Source of the DNA: Ruegeria conchae
GTDB taxonomy: Bacteria > Pseudomonadota > Alphaproteobacteria > Rhodobacterales > Rhodobacteraceae
Reading direction: 5' to 3'
Assembly: GCF_000192475.1 (NCBI RefSeq)
Contig: NZ_AEYW01000001.1
Location: 124,001 to 188,000, forward strand
DNA: 64,000 bases
Position 1 is the first letter of the stretch. Each line of letters starts with the position of its first letter. Position numbers and translations under genes: made by a program. The notes under the pieces are model-generated. The model was given only the letters and a program-made list of their open reading frames with translations. It made no database searches and was not told where the DNA came from. Below, piece after piece: positions 46,400 to 55,714 of the stretch.

Positions 46400-47212
46400 A
46401 TGAGGATGGTGGCAGACAACCAACCCAACATTCGTGCCTTGCTACGCGGTCTGGACTTGTTGCGGTTCGTGAACAGTCAGGGTTCGGCAAAGCCTGCCGA
46501 AATCGCTACCGCGATTGGCGTGCCGAGACCAACTGTCTATCGGTTGCTCCACACTCTTGAGGAAGCAGGGTACATTCTGATGTCGGCGTCCGACACTCGG
46601 GTCAGAGTTTCGCCGCGCGCCTCCGGCTTGGGCGACAACTATGCTGCGCACTCGCACATTTGCCGCGTCGCGGCCCCGGGCATTGCGGAATTCACCGATG
46701 TGCATTCATGGCCGCTTGATTTTTCGGTTTATCGAGATCTGCACATGGTCATCGAAGAAACAACGCACTGGCGCAGCCCGTTCTCGATTGATCGGAACAT
46801 GGCCGGACTGTCCCTGCCGATACTAAGGTCTTCGGCCGGGCGTGCCTTTTTGGCCTTTCTGGAAGACAAGGAAAGAAGCATCATTCTGGACCTGCTGCGC
46901 AACAATAACGACCCCGAGGACGAGCGGTTTTTGCTGGAAAGCTGGATCGCCTCGCGTCTGGTTCAATATCGCAAACAAGGATACGCTACGCGCAGTGCAC
47001 GCACTTTTCGACCCGACACATCCAGTTTGGCGGTTCCAATCATCTGTGAGGATCGCGTTCTGGGATGCCTGTCGATCATTTGGATCGCCAGTGCGTTTTC
47101 CATGACAGAAGCAATCAACCGTTATGCGAGCCCGATGAAGGAATTGGCCAATCAGATCGCGGCGCAGATGGTAAAAGGTGCACCTGTCCGCCAAGCGGAC
47201 AAAAAGATCTAA
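46400..47212 (+). CDS. IclR-family transcriptional regulator
   Basis: 270 residues: winged helix-turn-helix at residues 10-70 (LRGLDLLRFVNSQGSAKPAEIATAIGVPRPTVYRLLHTLEEAGYI) and an IclR effector domain (SWPLDFSVYRDLHMVIEE, LPILRSSAGRAFLAFL, SLAVPIICEDRVLGCLSI). Resembles MhpR/HpaR-type IclR proteins of aromatic pathways. ATG at 46400 or 46406 and GTG at 46409 are all possible. It lies between the catabolic genes and the TRAP genes; matching inverted repeats sit in front of both. Confidence 0.9.
   Translation: MRMVADNQPNIRALLRGLDLLRFVNSQGSAKPAEIATAIGVPRPTVYRLLHTLEEAGYILMSASDTRVRVSPRASGLGDNYAAHSHICRVAAPGIAEFTDVHSWPLDFSVYRDLHMVIEETTHWRSPFSIDRNMAGLSLPILRSSAGRAFLAFLEDKERSIILDLLRNNNDPEDERFLLESWIASRLVQYRKQGYATRSARTFRPDTSSLAVPIICEDRVLGCLSIIWIASAFSMTEAINRYASPMKELANQIAAQMVKGAPVRQADKKI
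47185..47204. promoter_or_regulatory. Inverted repeat upstream of TRAP operon, candidate IclR operator
   Basis: TGTCCGC-CAA-GCGGACA at 47185-47201 is a perfect 7-bp-arm dyad followed by AAA, matching the 42871 site (TGTCCGCC....GGACAAAA). It lies inside the last codons of the IclR gene, about 65 bp before the dctP start. Confidence 0.6.
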
Positions 47213-47267
47213 AGCACAGTAAGCAATTCCTCGGAAGCGGTAGGTTTAGGAAAAACCGGGAGGAATC

Positions 47268-48281
47268 ATGAAACATCTCATCAGATCAACGGTGCTGAGC
47301 TTTGGAATTTCGTTGACCGTCGGCGCAGCTTGGGCTGCGGATACTGTTCTTACAATCTCATCATGGGCGCCGCCAACGCATGGCATGAACGCCAAGCTAT
47401 GGCCTGAATTCACGAAAATGCTCGAAGAAGCCTCAGATGGTCGTGTGAGCGCAGAGGTGAAATACGGATTGGGTGCGCCGCCAGCGCAGTTCGACCTTAT
47501 TCTCGACGGGGTGGCCGATGTCACGTGGATTTTTCACGGCTACAATCCCGGGCGCTTTGTGGCATCCAAAATTATCGAGCTGCCTGGCTACGAAGGCAAC
47601 GCCGAGGCCGCATCGGTGGCTTATTGGCGGGCATACGAAGAGTATCTTGCCACGGCAAACGAGCATGACGGGGTAAAGGTTCTCGCCATGATGACCCACG
47701 GTCCCGGCATCCTGCATTCCGAAACCAAGGTGACATCGCTGGATGATATCTCTGGCATGAAGTTGCGACTTGGTGGCGGGGTTTCTGGGGACGTGGGCGC
47801 AGCGCTCGGTGCCACCGGTATCCGTGTGCCAGCACCGAAAGTTTATGAAACATTGGCGTCCAAGGCGGCCGACGGTGTCATGATGCCCATGGAAGCCCGC
47901 GCGGGCTTCAAGCTGTTTGAAGTTGCCCCGCACAGTTATTCTGTACCTGGCGGGTTCTATCGCGGCTCGTTTGCAATCGTGATGAACCAGGACAAATACG
48001 ACAGCTTGTCAGATGAAGATCGTGCTGCTTTGGATACAATAGCAGGCGAAGCGCTTTCTCAGGTGGCCGGGCGCATGTGGGACGAGATTGACCAGATCGG
48101 CATCGAAACCATTGACGGCAACGAGGGCAATTCCTGGACGGAAGCCAGCGAAGCTGACGTCGCAGCCTGGAACGAAATGACGGGTCAAATCATCGAAAGC
48201 GTTCTGGCCGAGGTGTCTGACAAGGGAATTGACGCGGCGACGGTGCAAGCCTTTATTGCCGAGCAGATGACAGGCAACTGA
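47268..48281 (+). CDS. dctP: TRAP transporter substrate-binding protein (DctP family), second system
   Basis: 337 residues with signal peptide (LSFGISLTVGAAWAAD), then the DctP fold: ISSWAPPTHGMNAKLWPEF, ILDGVADVTWIFHGYNPGRF, SLDDISGMKLRLGGG, YETLASKAADGVMMPMEA. GGGAGGA precedes the ATG. The dispersed sequence differs from the first TRAP protein at 11090, so the two systems are not a recent duplication. It likely imports the substrate of the monooxygenase and extradiol dioxygenase. Confidence 0.9.
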   Translation: MKHLIRSTVLSFGISLTVGAAWAADTVLTISSWAPPTHGMNAKLWPEFTKMLEEASDGRVSAEVKYGLGAPPAQFDLILDGVADVTWIFHGYNPGRFVASKIIELPGYEGNAEAASVAYWRAYEEYLATANEHDGVKVLAMMTHGPGILHSETKVTSLDDISGMKLRLGGGVSGDVGAALGATGIRVPAPKVYETLASKAADGVMMPMEARAGFKLFEVAPHSYSVPGGFYRGSFAIVMNQDKYDSLSDEDRAALDTIAGEALSQVAGRMWDEIDQIGIETIDGNEGNSWTEASEADVAAWNEMTGQIIESVLAEVSDKGIDAATVQAFIAEQMTGN

Positions 48282-48298
48282 ACCACAATAAGAAACTC

Positions 48299-48328
48299 TG
48301 CGGGCCCTGGCTTAGGGACCGCAATTTT
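48299..48328 (+). terminator. Attenuator hairpin between dctP and dctQ
   Basis: TGCGGGCCCT (48299-48308) pairs with AGGGACCGCA (48314-48323), one G-A mismatch and a 5-nt loop, followed by ATTTT. It starts 18 bp after the dctP stop. Partial termination would raise the binding protein above the permease. Confidence 0.65.
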
Positions 48329-48339
48329 GCGAGGCAGGC

Positions 48340-48849
48340 ATGGCTGACATTCAGAAACTGAAGCTGCGCGACCCCTGGTACGTTGTTCTCAATCTGCCTA
48401 CATGGATCGCAGCGGGCACCTTATTCGTCCTGATGTGCATGACATTTCTGGACGTGGTTTTTCGGAGCGCTTTCAACAATCCTATCGAAAGTGCGACCGA
48501 ACTGACCCGGCTTTTTATGGCGGTCATCGTATTTTCTGCATTACCTCTGGTGTCATGGAAGGGTGAGAACATTGTTGTGGACCTGCTTGACCCTTTCTTC
48601 AGCGCACGAATGGCCCGGTTGCGCGATAGTCTGATCGATGCAATCTGCGGGATCGTTCTGATATGGCCGGCAATTCGGGTTTGGGAACTTGCGGAACGGT
48701 CACGTCAATATGGCGATGTCACAGAGTACCTGAAGCTACCACAGTTTTATGTTGGGTGGTTTATCGCGATCTTTGTTGGTCTCACCTCAATTGCCTTTCT
48801 GGCGCGTAGTGTTGTGCGCCTGTTCCTAAAAAACAAGGCCTCCGAATGA
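48340..48849 (+). CDS. dctQ: TRAP transporter small membrane subunit (DctQ), second system
   Basis: 169 residues, four membrane helices, with TFLDVVFRSAFNNPIESATELTRL as family motif and FSALPLVSWKGENIVVDL following. GAGGCAGGC lies before the ATG. Overlaps the DctM start by 4 nt. Partner of the next gene in the inner membrane. Confidence 0.88.
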   Translation: MADIQKLKLRDPWYVVLNLPTWIAAGTLFVLMCMTFLDVVFRSAFNNPIESATELTRLFMAVIVFSALPLVSWKGENIVVDLLDPFFSARMARLRDSLIDAICGIVLIWPAIRVWELAERSRQYGDVTEYLKLPQFYVGWFIAIFVGLTSIAFLARSVVRLFLKNKASE

Positions 48850-50159
48850 CTTTGTCGCTATTGGGGCTCGGAGCGGTCTTAATACTCGTTTTCTTGCGTA
48901 TGCCCATTGCCATAGCCATGGGGCTTGTTGGCTTCCTGGGTTTTGTGGAGTTACGCGGGTTTCGCGCTGCTATCTCGATGGTGGGCCGACTGATAATTGA
49001 CACGGCTCAGGATTACGGGTTGTCGGTGGTGCCTCTCTTTATCCTGATGGGTCTCTTCGTGAACAAGGGCGGCCTTTCCAAAGAGCTATATCGTGCGTCC
49101 TACGCATTTCTCGGCCATATGCGCGGTGGATTGGCTATGGCGACGATCGTGGCCTGCGCTGGCTTCTCGGCTATCTGCGGTTCTTCCCTCGCCACCGCGG
49201 CGACAATGTCGAAGGTTGCCATGCCCGAGATGCGAAAATACAGGTATTCAGACAGTTTGGCGACAGCCTCAATCGCGGCGGGCGGCACCTTGGGCATCCT
49301 GATACCACCCTCGGTAATCCTGGTCATCTATGGCCTGCTGACGGAAACAAGCATCGGAAAGCTCTTTATCGCCGGTGTTATTCCAGGGTTGCTAGGCGTT
49401 TTGCTTTATCTTGTGGCCGTCAGGTTCTCGGTGACCCGGGACCCTGACGCCGGACCAGCGGGCGAATGGGTTTCCTGGCGAGAGCGGCTTTTGTCGCTCA
49501 GGGATATCTGGGCAGTGCTGCTACTGTTCTTCCTTGTGATTGGCGGGCTCTACGGTGTGTTGGATGTCTGGCCCTTCTTCATAACATTTTCCCCGACCGA
49601 GGCTGCAGGAATGGGGGCCGCTGGCGCTTTCCTGATTGCATTGTCCAGAAGAGCCTTGAGTTTTTCATCGACCATGGAGGTATTGATCGAAACTGTGCAG
49701 ACAGCCGCCACGCTATTTGCGGTCTTGATCGGGGCGTGGATATTCTCGAACTTTGTCAATCTTGCGGGGCTGCCCGAGGCACTTAGCAACTTCGTTCTTT
49801 CCCAGGGGCTATCGCCGACACTGGTCATTGTGTTGATCCTGCTGGTCTACGTTCTTCTTGGTTGCGTTTTTGAAAGCTTGTCGATGCTGCTGCTTACGGT
49901 GCCCATCTTCTTTCCGGTAGTGACCAGTCTCGGGTTTGATCCGGTTTGGTTTGGTATTGTCGTCGTCGTAGTCACCGAGATCAGCCTGATCACCCCGCCC
50001 GTCGGTTTGAATGTCTTTGTACTAAAAGGTGTCGTTAAGGATGTCCCTACATCAATAATTTTTCGAGGCGTCACCCCTTTCTGGCTAGTGGATATCCTTC
50101 GACTGCTGATAATCGTCATTTTTCCTTGGCTTGTACTCTTCTTACCTAATTCAATGTAG
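48846..50159 (+). CDS. dctM: TRAP transporter large permease subunit (DctM), second system
   Basis: 437 residues, polytopic, full length for DctM. Typical elements: SVVPLFILMGLFVNKGGLS, ICGSSLATAATMSKVAMPEMRK, GGTLGILIPPSVILVIYGLLTE, and EISLITPPVGLNVFVLKGV in the second half. Ends the catabolic and transport unit; no clear terminator was found after it. Confidence 0.92.
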   Translation: MTLSLLGLGAVLILVFLRMPIAIAMGLVGFLGFVELRGFRAAISMVGRLIIDTAQDYGLSVVPLFILMGLFVNKGGLSKELYRASYAFLGHMRGGLAMATIVACAGFSAICGSSLATAATMSKVAMPEMRKYRYSDSLATASIAAGGTLGILIPPSVILVIYGLLTETSIGKLFIAGVIPGLLGVLLYLVAVRFSVTRDPDAGPAGEWVSWRERLLSLRDIWAVLLLFFLVIGGLYGVLDVWPFFITFSPTEAAGMGAAGAFLIALSRRALSFSSTMEVLIETVQTAATLFAVLIGAWIFSNFVNLAGLPEALSNFVLSQGLSPTLVIVLILLVYVLLGCVFESLSMLLLTVPIFFPVVTSLGFDPVWFGIVVVVVTEISLITPPVGLNVFVLKGVVKDVPTSIIFRGVTPFWLVDILRLLIIVIFPWLVLFLPNSM

Positions 50160-50497
50160 GCTAGCTCTGGGTGGTTGGTTTTCAAACCTGAAATTGCCTA
50201 TTCAAGTTGTCTGTTTTGGGCTCACTGCAGACCTCGGTGCTGAAGCAGCACAAGTGCCTGCCGAGTTCTCCACGACTTATCCAAACGGCCCATAGCCGTC
50301 ATCCATCGATACGATGAATTGCTGCGTCCGTATTCCGCCTTGCAGTTGTTTGTATTCGATCGACGCCTCACGGTCTCGCGTCCACAGGAATCCGAATTGC
50401 GTCAGACTATCCGATGCGCTGGCTTCTGAAAAACTCAAAAATATATAGCATTTTATCAGAATGCTTTTACCATGTGGTCAAATTTGGGGGAGGATGA
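50160..50497. other. Intergenic stretch with a minus-strand coding relic
   Basis: 338 bp. On the minus strand a frame is open from about 50460 to a stop at 50277-50279 and reads like the end of a protein (LTQFGFLWTRDREASIEYK, later FIVSMDDGYGPFG), but it has no start and no known match, so it may be the 3' relic of a lost gene. The promoter of the deaminase operon should lie in the AT-rich part around 50430-50480. Confidence 0.45.
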
Positions 50498-51802
50498 ATG
50501 CTCGACATTATCATCAGACAAGCCCACCTGCCAGATGGCCGAGGGCCGCTGGATATTGCGATCAAGGGTGACCGCGTCGCAGAAATTGCCACCAAGATCG
50601 AGGCTGAGGCGGGCGAAGAAATCGACGCGGCTGGGCGCTTGGTTTCACCCCCCTTTACCGACCCACACTTCCATATGGATGCGACCCTGAGCCTTGGATC
50701 GCCTCGCATGAACGTCTCGGGGACTCTATTGGAAGGCATTGCGCTTTGGGGTGAGCTGAAGCCCCTGCTGACACCTGAAGCAGTGATTGACCGCGCCATG
50801 CGATATTGCGACCTTGCCGTATCGCAAGGGTTATTGGCTATCCGTTCGCATGTGGATGTTTCATCCGCACCTTTGGTTGGCGTTGAAGCACTGTTGGAGG
50901 TCCGCAAGCAGGTCGCCCCCTATATTGATCTGCAACTGGTAGCATTCCCGCAAGATGGTCTTTACCGAGCACAAAATGCGGAAGAAAACTTGATCCAAGC
51001 CCTTGATATGGGTGTCGACGTGGTAGGTGGCATCCCGCATTTTGAGCGTACGATGTCGGAAGGTGCCCGGTCGGTCAGGAGGCTGGCCGAGATAGCGGCG
51101 GACCGTGGCCTGATGCTGGATTTGCATTGCGATGAAAGCGACGATCCAATGTCGCGACACGTGGAAACCTTGGCCTATGAGACCACGCGCCTTGGGCTTG
51201 GCGGGCGAGTTACAGCAAGCCATGTCACGGCAATGCATTCCTATGACAACTATTATGCCTCGAAGCTTATTCCTCTGATTGCGGAAAGCGGCATGAACGT
51301 GGTGCCCAACCCGCTCATCAACATAACGCTGCAAGGTCGCTCAGACACCTATCCGCGCCGTCGGGGGCTGACCCGAGTGCCAGAGCTGCGCGCGGCAGGT
51401 GTAAACGTCGCCTTCGGGCAAGATTGCACAATGGATCCATGGTATTCGCTTGGGTCTGCCGACATGTTGGAAGTGGCCCATATGGGCGTACATGCAGTGC
51501 CCATGACATCCCGAGAGGCGATGGAGGGGGCTTTTACATCCGTCACCCAGAACGGCGCCAAGGCTATGGGCCTGCCTGATCCCACAATCCGCAAGGGCGG
51601 CCCTGCCAATTTGGTTGTACTGCAAGCGCGTGACCCGATTGAAGCTGTTCGCATGAAAGCCACCCGCCTTGCCGTCATCAAAAACGGAAAGGTGCTGGCC
51701 CGCACAGAACCCCGAATGGCCGCGCTTTCGTTGCCCGGTCGCCCCACGACCCTGGACCCCGCCGATTATGCGCCCAGGCCCAATACTCAGGAAGCTAAAT
51801 AA
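50498..51802 (+). CDS. Cytosine deaminase-like amidohydrolase (CodA family)
   Basis: 434 residues very close in pattern to E. coli CodA: metal ligands DPHFHMDA, HVDVS, catalytic LHCDESDD with Glu, VTASHVTAMHS, DTYPRRRGLTRV and FGQDCTMDPWYSLG; the substrate-contacting VAFPQDG is kept. CodA has FGHDDVFDPW at the late motif, so the second Asp (Asp314, which shapes substrate choice) is Cys here. The enzyme probably deaminates a cytosine-like ring or a related cyclic amidine rather than cytosine itself. GGGGGAGG precedes the ATG. First gene of an operon with a BMP-type ABC importer and an amidase. Confidence 0.85.
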   Translation: MLDIIIRQAHLPDGRGPLDIAIKGDRVAEIATKIEAEAGEEIDAAGRLVSPPFTDPHFHMDATLSLGSPRMNVSGTLLEGIALWGELKPLLTPEAVIDRAMRYCDLAVSQGLLAIRSHVDVSSAPLVGVEALLEVRKQVAPYIDLQLVAFPQDGLYRAQNAEENLIQALDMGVDVVGGIPHFERTMSEGARSVRRLAEIAADRGLMLDLHCDESDDPMSRHVETLAYETTRLGLGGRVTASHVTAMHSYDNYYASKLIPLIAESGMNVVPNPLINITLQGRSDTYPRRRGLTRVPELRAAGVNVAFGQDCTMDPWYSLGSADMLEVAHMGVHAVPMTSREAMEGAFTSVTQNGAKAMGLPDPTIRKGGPANLVVLQARDPIEAVRMKATRLAVIKNGKVLARTEPRMAALSLPGRPTTLDPADYAPRPNTQEAK

Positions 51803-51838
51803 CAAGAACAATTGCCACCAACAGAAGAGGATCCACCA

Positions 51839-52822
51839 ATGAAACTCACTACAACCCGCCGTCAACTGATGGTCGGCGCTGCGGCCACGCTGGCCCTGCC
51901 GGCTTATGTCCGCCGCGTGAATGCACAATCAGCGACCCGAGTCGCAGGCGTGCATATGTCTCCGGTTGAAAACGCATGGAACAGCCGTATCCATATGGCG
52001 ATGCAGGAGGCTGCCGATGCTGGTCTGATCGAGTATGAGTTCTCAGAGGGGGTGGCTCCGACTGACTATCCCCGTGCGATGCGTGAGTATGCCGAAGGTG
52101 GTGCGCAAATCATTTGGGGCGAGTCCTACGCCGTGGAACGCGAAGCACGCGAAGTGGCGGGTGATTACCCCGACACTGCGTTTCTGATGGGGTCTTCCGG
52201 CGGGCCGGAAGGTGACAACTTTGGTGTCTTTGGGACCCGCAATCACGAGGCAGCCTATCTTGCCGGGATGCTCGCGGGCCAAATGTCAGAAAGCAACGTT
52301 TATGGCTCGGTCGGTGGCTATCCGATCCCCGAGGTGAACCTGCTGATTAACGCTTTCCGCATGGGCGTGAGTGAAGTGAACCCGGACGCCACATTCGTCA
52401 ATGGCTTCATAGGTGCGTGGTTTGATCCGGCCCGTGCGCAGGAAGCTGCGATTGCCCAAATCGATGCGGGTGCGGATATCCTGTTTGGCGAACGCATTGG
52501 TACTGCGGATGCGGCCCAAGCGCGAGGTGTGAAGGCCATCGGTTCGCTTATCGATTATACGCCGCGCTACCCGGGTACGGTCTTTGCCAATGCGATCTGG
52601 AACTACGGTCCTACCATTGAGGCAATCGTGGCTGATGTTCAGGCCGGCAATCCAACCGGGCGCAATTACACGGAATATTCCTTTATGGCCCATGGCGGCA
52701 ATGAGCTGATTTATGTCGCCGACGAAGTACCTGCCGACGCCATTCCTAGGATGGAGGCCAAACAAGCCGCGATCCAATCCGGCGAATGGGACGTGCCGAT
52801 TGACGAAAGCGAACCCTCCTGA
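51839..52822 (+). CDS. BMP-family ABC transporter substrate-binding protein
   Basis: 327 residues with a Tat-like signal (TTRRQLMVGAAATLALPAYV). The fold is that of PnrA/BMP lipoproteins: VENAWNSRIHMAMQEAADAG, GAQIIWGESYAVEREAREVA, GTRNHEAAYLAGMLAGQMS, GYPIPEVNLLINAFRMGV, YTPRYPGTVFANAIWNYGP. This branch binds nucleosides or related small ring compounds. Its position after a deaminase gene supports a nucleobase-like cargo. ATG chosen at 51839 with AGAAGAGG upstream. Confidence 0.9.
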   Translation: MKLTTTRRQLMVGAAATLALPAYVRRVNAQSATRVAGVHMSPVENAWNSRIHMAMQEAADAGLIEYEFSEGVAPTDYPRAMREYAEGGAQIIWGESYAVEREAREVAGDYPDTAFLMGSSGGPEGDNFGVFGTRNHEAAYLAGMLAGQMSESNVYGSVGGYPIPEVNLLINAFRMGVSEVNPDATFVNGFIGAWFDPARAQEAAIAQIDAGADILFGERIGTADAAQARGVKAIGSLIDYTPRYPGTVFANAIWNYGPTIEAIVADVQAGNPTGRNYTEYSFMAHGGNELIYVADEVPADAIPRMEAKQAAIQSGEWDVPIDESEPS

Positions 52823-52838
52823 TCCCGAGGGTTTTGAC

Positions 52839-54197
52839 GTGACCGATGCCACGGCTCTTGCAGCGGCCATTTCGGCGGGGCAGATCGCTGCCTACGACGT
52901 GATGGAAGCCGGTCTTGCCGCCTGCTACGAACGGGCGGATTTGGGGGCCGTGGTTTATCTGGACGAAGATATGGCGCGCGCCGGGGCAAAGGCGGCAGAC
53001 GCATTGCCGCCAGACCAACGCGGACCACTTCACGGGGTTCCGTTCTTGGTAAAAGATCTTGGTGGTTTTGCCAAAGATCTTCCTGCGACGGCGGGGTCCT
53101 CGGCAATCCGTGCACAGGGGCGCAAACCCGAGAATGACAGCCATCTGCTGCAAGGTCTCCGCCAGACCGGGCTGATCCCGTTCGGCCTGACCGCAACACC
53201 TCCGTTTGGCCTATCCCTGACATGCGAGCCAGATGGTATGGCTGCGACTTGCAACCCATGGAATTCCTCGCTGACGCCCGGTGGTTCATCCGGTGGTGCC
53301 GCGGCGGCAGTTGCTGCGGGAATCGTTGCCATTGCGCATGCCACGGATGCAGCCGGGTCTATCAGGGTACCCGCTGCTTGCTGTGGATTGACCGGACTCA
53401 AGCCTTCTCGTGGTGCGGTGCCCGGTGGCCCTGATTTTGCCAATCACCTGATGGGGATCGCGTCTGAATTGGTCCTGGCGCGGTCAGTACGCGATGTGAA
53501 GACCGCCTTTGACGCGGTAGCCCAGCCCATGGCCCCGGTCCATCTGCCGGAACGCCCCCGTGTCGCAGTGGCATTGCCAGAGCGTTGCGGAGCAGTCCAG
53601 TGCCAGGCCGCGAAAGCTGCTGCAGACGCGCTGCGCGATTCAGGTTGTGAGGTGTATGAAGTTCGCGCCCCCGACCGGCTGGGGGCCGAAGCTCATGCAA
53701 TTGCCCGAACCATACTGGCTGTTTCGTTGGCCGAGTGGCTGACAGCGCTCAGGATCCCTGATGATAAGATTCCACCGCTTGCCGCGGCCATGGCTGCCGA
53801 GGGCTGGGCAACACCTGCCACAGCGCTTTTTGCGGCCTCACGACAGCTCGCACGTCTGACAAATCGCGCTAACAAACTTTTCAGGTCTGCTGATGCCATC
53901 CTGATGCCGGTCCTTTCGTCTGCGCCGCCCGTAGTTGGTGCTTTGGACCTGTCTGGCACTGCTCCCGATAAACACATGGCGCAGCTGGAGGCTTTTGCAC
54001 CGAACGCGGCAATTGCCAATGTCGCGGGCCTGCCTGCTTTGGCGTTGCCTTTTGGCATGGCCAACGGCTTGCCGCTTGGTGTTCAGCTGGTAGGTCCACC
54101 CGGTGCTGATTTCGCGTTGCTGAAACTTGGTGCATTGATCGAGGCCCGCGCGCCCGCAATTCCTTTTCCGCACCCAATCGCAGGGTTGCCCGCATGA
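52839..54197 (+). CDS. Amidase signature family enzyme
   Basis: 452 residues with the Ser-Ser-Lys triad of the amidase family: Lys in PFLVKDLGGF, Ser in GGSSGGAAAAVAAG and cis-Ser in DAAGSIRVPAACCGL. The GTG at 52839 follows GAGGG by seven bases and begins 16 bp after the binding-protein stop. Similar operons in other bacteria place AtzE-like amidases with ring deaminases, where they hydrolyse the amide left after ring opening. It overlaps the ABC ATPase gene by 4 nt. Confidence 0.87.
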   Translation: MTDATALAAAISAGQIAAYDVMEAGLAACYERADLGAVVYLDEDMARAGAKAADALPPDQRGPLHGVPFLVKDLGGFAKDLPATAGSSAIRAQGRKPENDSHLLQGLRQTGLIPFGLTATPPFGLSLTCEPDGMAATCNPWNSSLTPGGSSGGAAAAVAAGIVAIAHATDAAGSIRVPAACCGLTGLKPSRGAVPGGPDFANHLMGIASELVLARSVRDVKTAFDAVAQPMAPVHLPERPRVAVALPERCGAVQCQAAKAAADALRDSGCEVYEVRAPDRLGAEAHAIARTILAVSLAEWLTALRIPDDKIPPLAAAMAAEGWATPATALFAASRQLARLTNRANKLFRSADAILMPVLSSAPPVVGALDLSGTAPDKHMAQLEAFAPNAAIANVAGLPALALPFGMANGLPLGVQLVGPPGADFALLKLGALIEARAPAIPFPHPIAGLPA

Positions 54198-55714
54198 CTA
54201 AAGTTCTGGAACTACACGACATTACCAAGCGTTTTGGTGCGCTTACTGCAAATGACGATGTGACCCTCACACTGGAGGAAGGGGAAATCCTTGCGCTGTT
54301 GGGTGAAAATGGTGCGGGTAAGACGACTCTGATGAATATCCTGTTCGGCCATTACGCAGCCGACGAAGGCTCGGTCAGGGTATTTGGAAAAGAGCTGCCC
54401 CCGGGCCTGCCGCGCGCAGCGATCGAGGTGGGTGTGGGGATGGTACACCAGCACTTTACGCTTGCGGGCAACCTCTCGGTTCTGGAAAACGTTATGCTTG
54501 GTTCCGAACCCCTGACGCGCGCACGTTCTGCCCGGAGTGAGGCGCGCAAGAAATTGTTGCAAATCGCAGAGCGGTTCGGCCTGCCCGTGAACCCCGAAGC
54601 CAAGGTCAGGTCACTGTCCGTGGGTGAGCGCCAGCGCGTCGAAATTCTGAAAGCGCTCTATCGCGACGCGCGCATACTGATCTTGGATGAACCTACAGCC
54701 GTTCTGGCCCGGCCCGAGGCGATGCGCCTGTTCGAGACGCTGCGCGATATGACGAAAGAGGGCCTCTCGCTTATCTTCATTAGCCACAAGCTGCATGAGG
54801 TCATGGCAGCCTCTGACCGTGTGGCGGTGCTTCGTGGCGGTAAGATGGTCGCAGAACGCAATACACCTGAAACCACACCTGAAGAATTGGCGGAACTCAT
54901 GGTTGGTCGCAAGGTGGAACGGCCTGTACGTCATGACCACGAGATCGGCGCGCCGGTTCTGGTTGCTAACAATGTGCGCGTGGAAGAGGGTGGTGAGGTA
55001 CGGCTGGATGAAGTGTCATTCACCGTCCATGCTGGTGAGATCCTTGGTATCGTCGGTGTTTCAGGCAATGGGCAGGCCTCGCTTGGTGGATTGCTGTCTG
55101 GGTTGGTTCACCCAATCGCCGGAAGATTGATACTGCTGGACGAAGATATCGGCCATCTGGGGCCGCGCGGCATGATCCGCGCTGGCGCAGGCCGGGTGCC
55201 GGAAGACCGGCACGCAGAAGGTGTCGTGGGTGAGTTGAGCCTGTGGGAAAACGCGGTGCTTGAACGTCTGCGCACACCAGAATTTTCGCGTAGGGGCTTC
55301 GTTCGGCAACGCGCGGCCCGCGAATACACTTCGGGCTTGATCGAACGTTTCGATATCCGAGGCGCCGCTCCTGATACGCGAACGCGGCTATTGTCCGGGG
55401 GTAATATGCAAAAGCTGATCCTTGGTCGGGTCCTGACCAACGGGCCGCGCTTTGTGCTCGCAAACCAGCCGACGCGAGGTCTTGATGAAGGGGCAATTGC
55501 TTCGGTTCATGCCGAGCTTTTGGCAGCACGGGCCGAAGGTGCCGCGATCCTGCTCATTTCGGAAGAACTGGAAGAAGCTGTGGCCCTGTCAGACCGAATA
55601 CAGGCCATCGTAAAAGGTCGCTTGTCAGAACCGATATCGGCTGATGAAGCCGACCCACAACGCCTTGGCCTAATGATGGCAGGTGTCTGGAAGGAAAATG
55701 ATGATGCGGCTTGA
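54194..55714 (+). CDS. BMP-type ABC transporter ATP-binding protein (two ABC cassettes)
   Basis: 506 residues with tandem nucleotide-binding domains. First: LLGENGAGKTTLMNIL, signature LSVGERQRVEI, Walker B RILILDEPTAVL. Second: GVSGNGQASLGGLL in place of a canonical Walker A, LLSGGNMQKLILGR and PRFVLANQPTRGLD in place of DEP. This asymmetric form is normal for nucleoside and sugar importers of the YufO/RbsA kind. Energises the two permeases that follow. Overlaps the next gene by 17 nt. Confidence 0.92.
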   Translation: MTKVLELHDITKRFGALTANDDVTLTLEEGEILALLGENGAGKTTLMNILFGHYAADEGSVRVFGKELPPGLPRAAIEVGVGMVHQHFTLAGNLSVLENVMLGSEPLTRARSARSEARKKLLQIAERFGLPVNPEAKVRSLSVGERQRVEILKALYRDARILILDEPTAVLARPEAMRLFETLRDMTKEGLSLIFISHKLHEVMAASDRVAVLRGGKMVAERNTPETTPEELAELMVGRKVERPVRHDHEIGAPVLVANNVRVEEGGEVRLDEVSFTVHAGEILGIVGVSGNGQASLGGLLSGLVHPIAGRLILLDEDIGHLGPRGMIRAGAGRVPEDRHAEGVVGELSLWENAVLERLRTPEFSRRGFVRQRAAREYTSGLIERFDIRGAAPDTRTRLLSGGNMQKLILGRVLTNGPRFVLANQPTRGLDEGAIASVHAELLAARAEGAAILLISEELEEAVALSDRIQAIVKGRLSEPISADEADPQRLGLMMAGVWKENDDAA

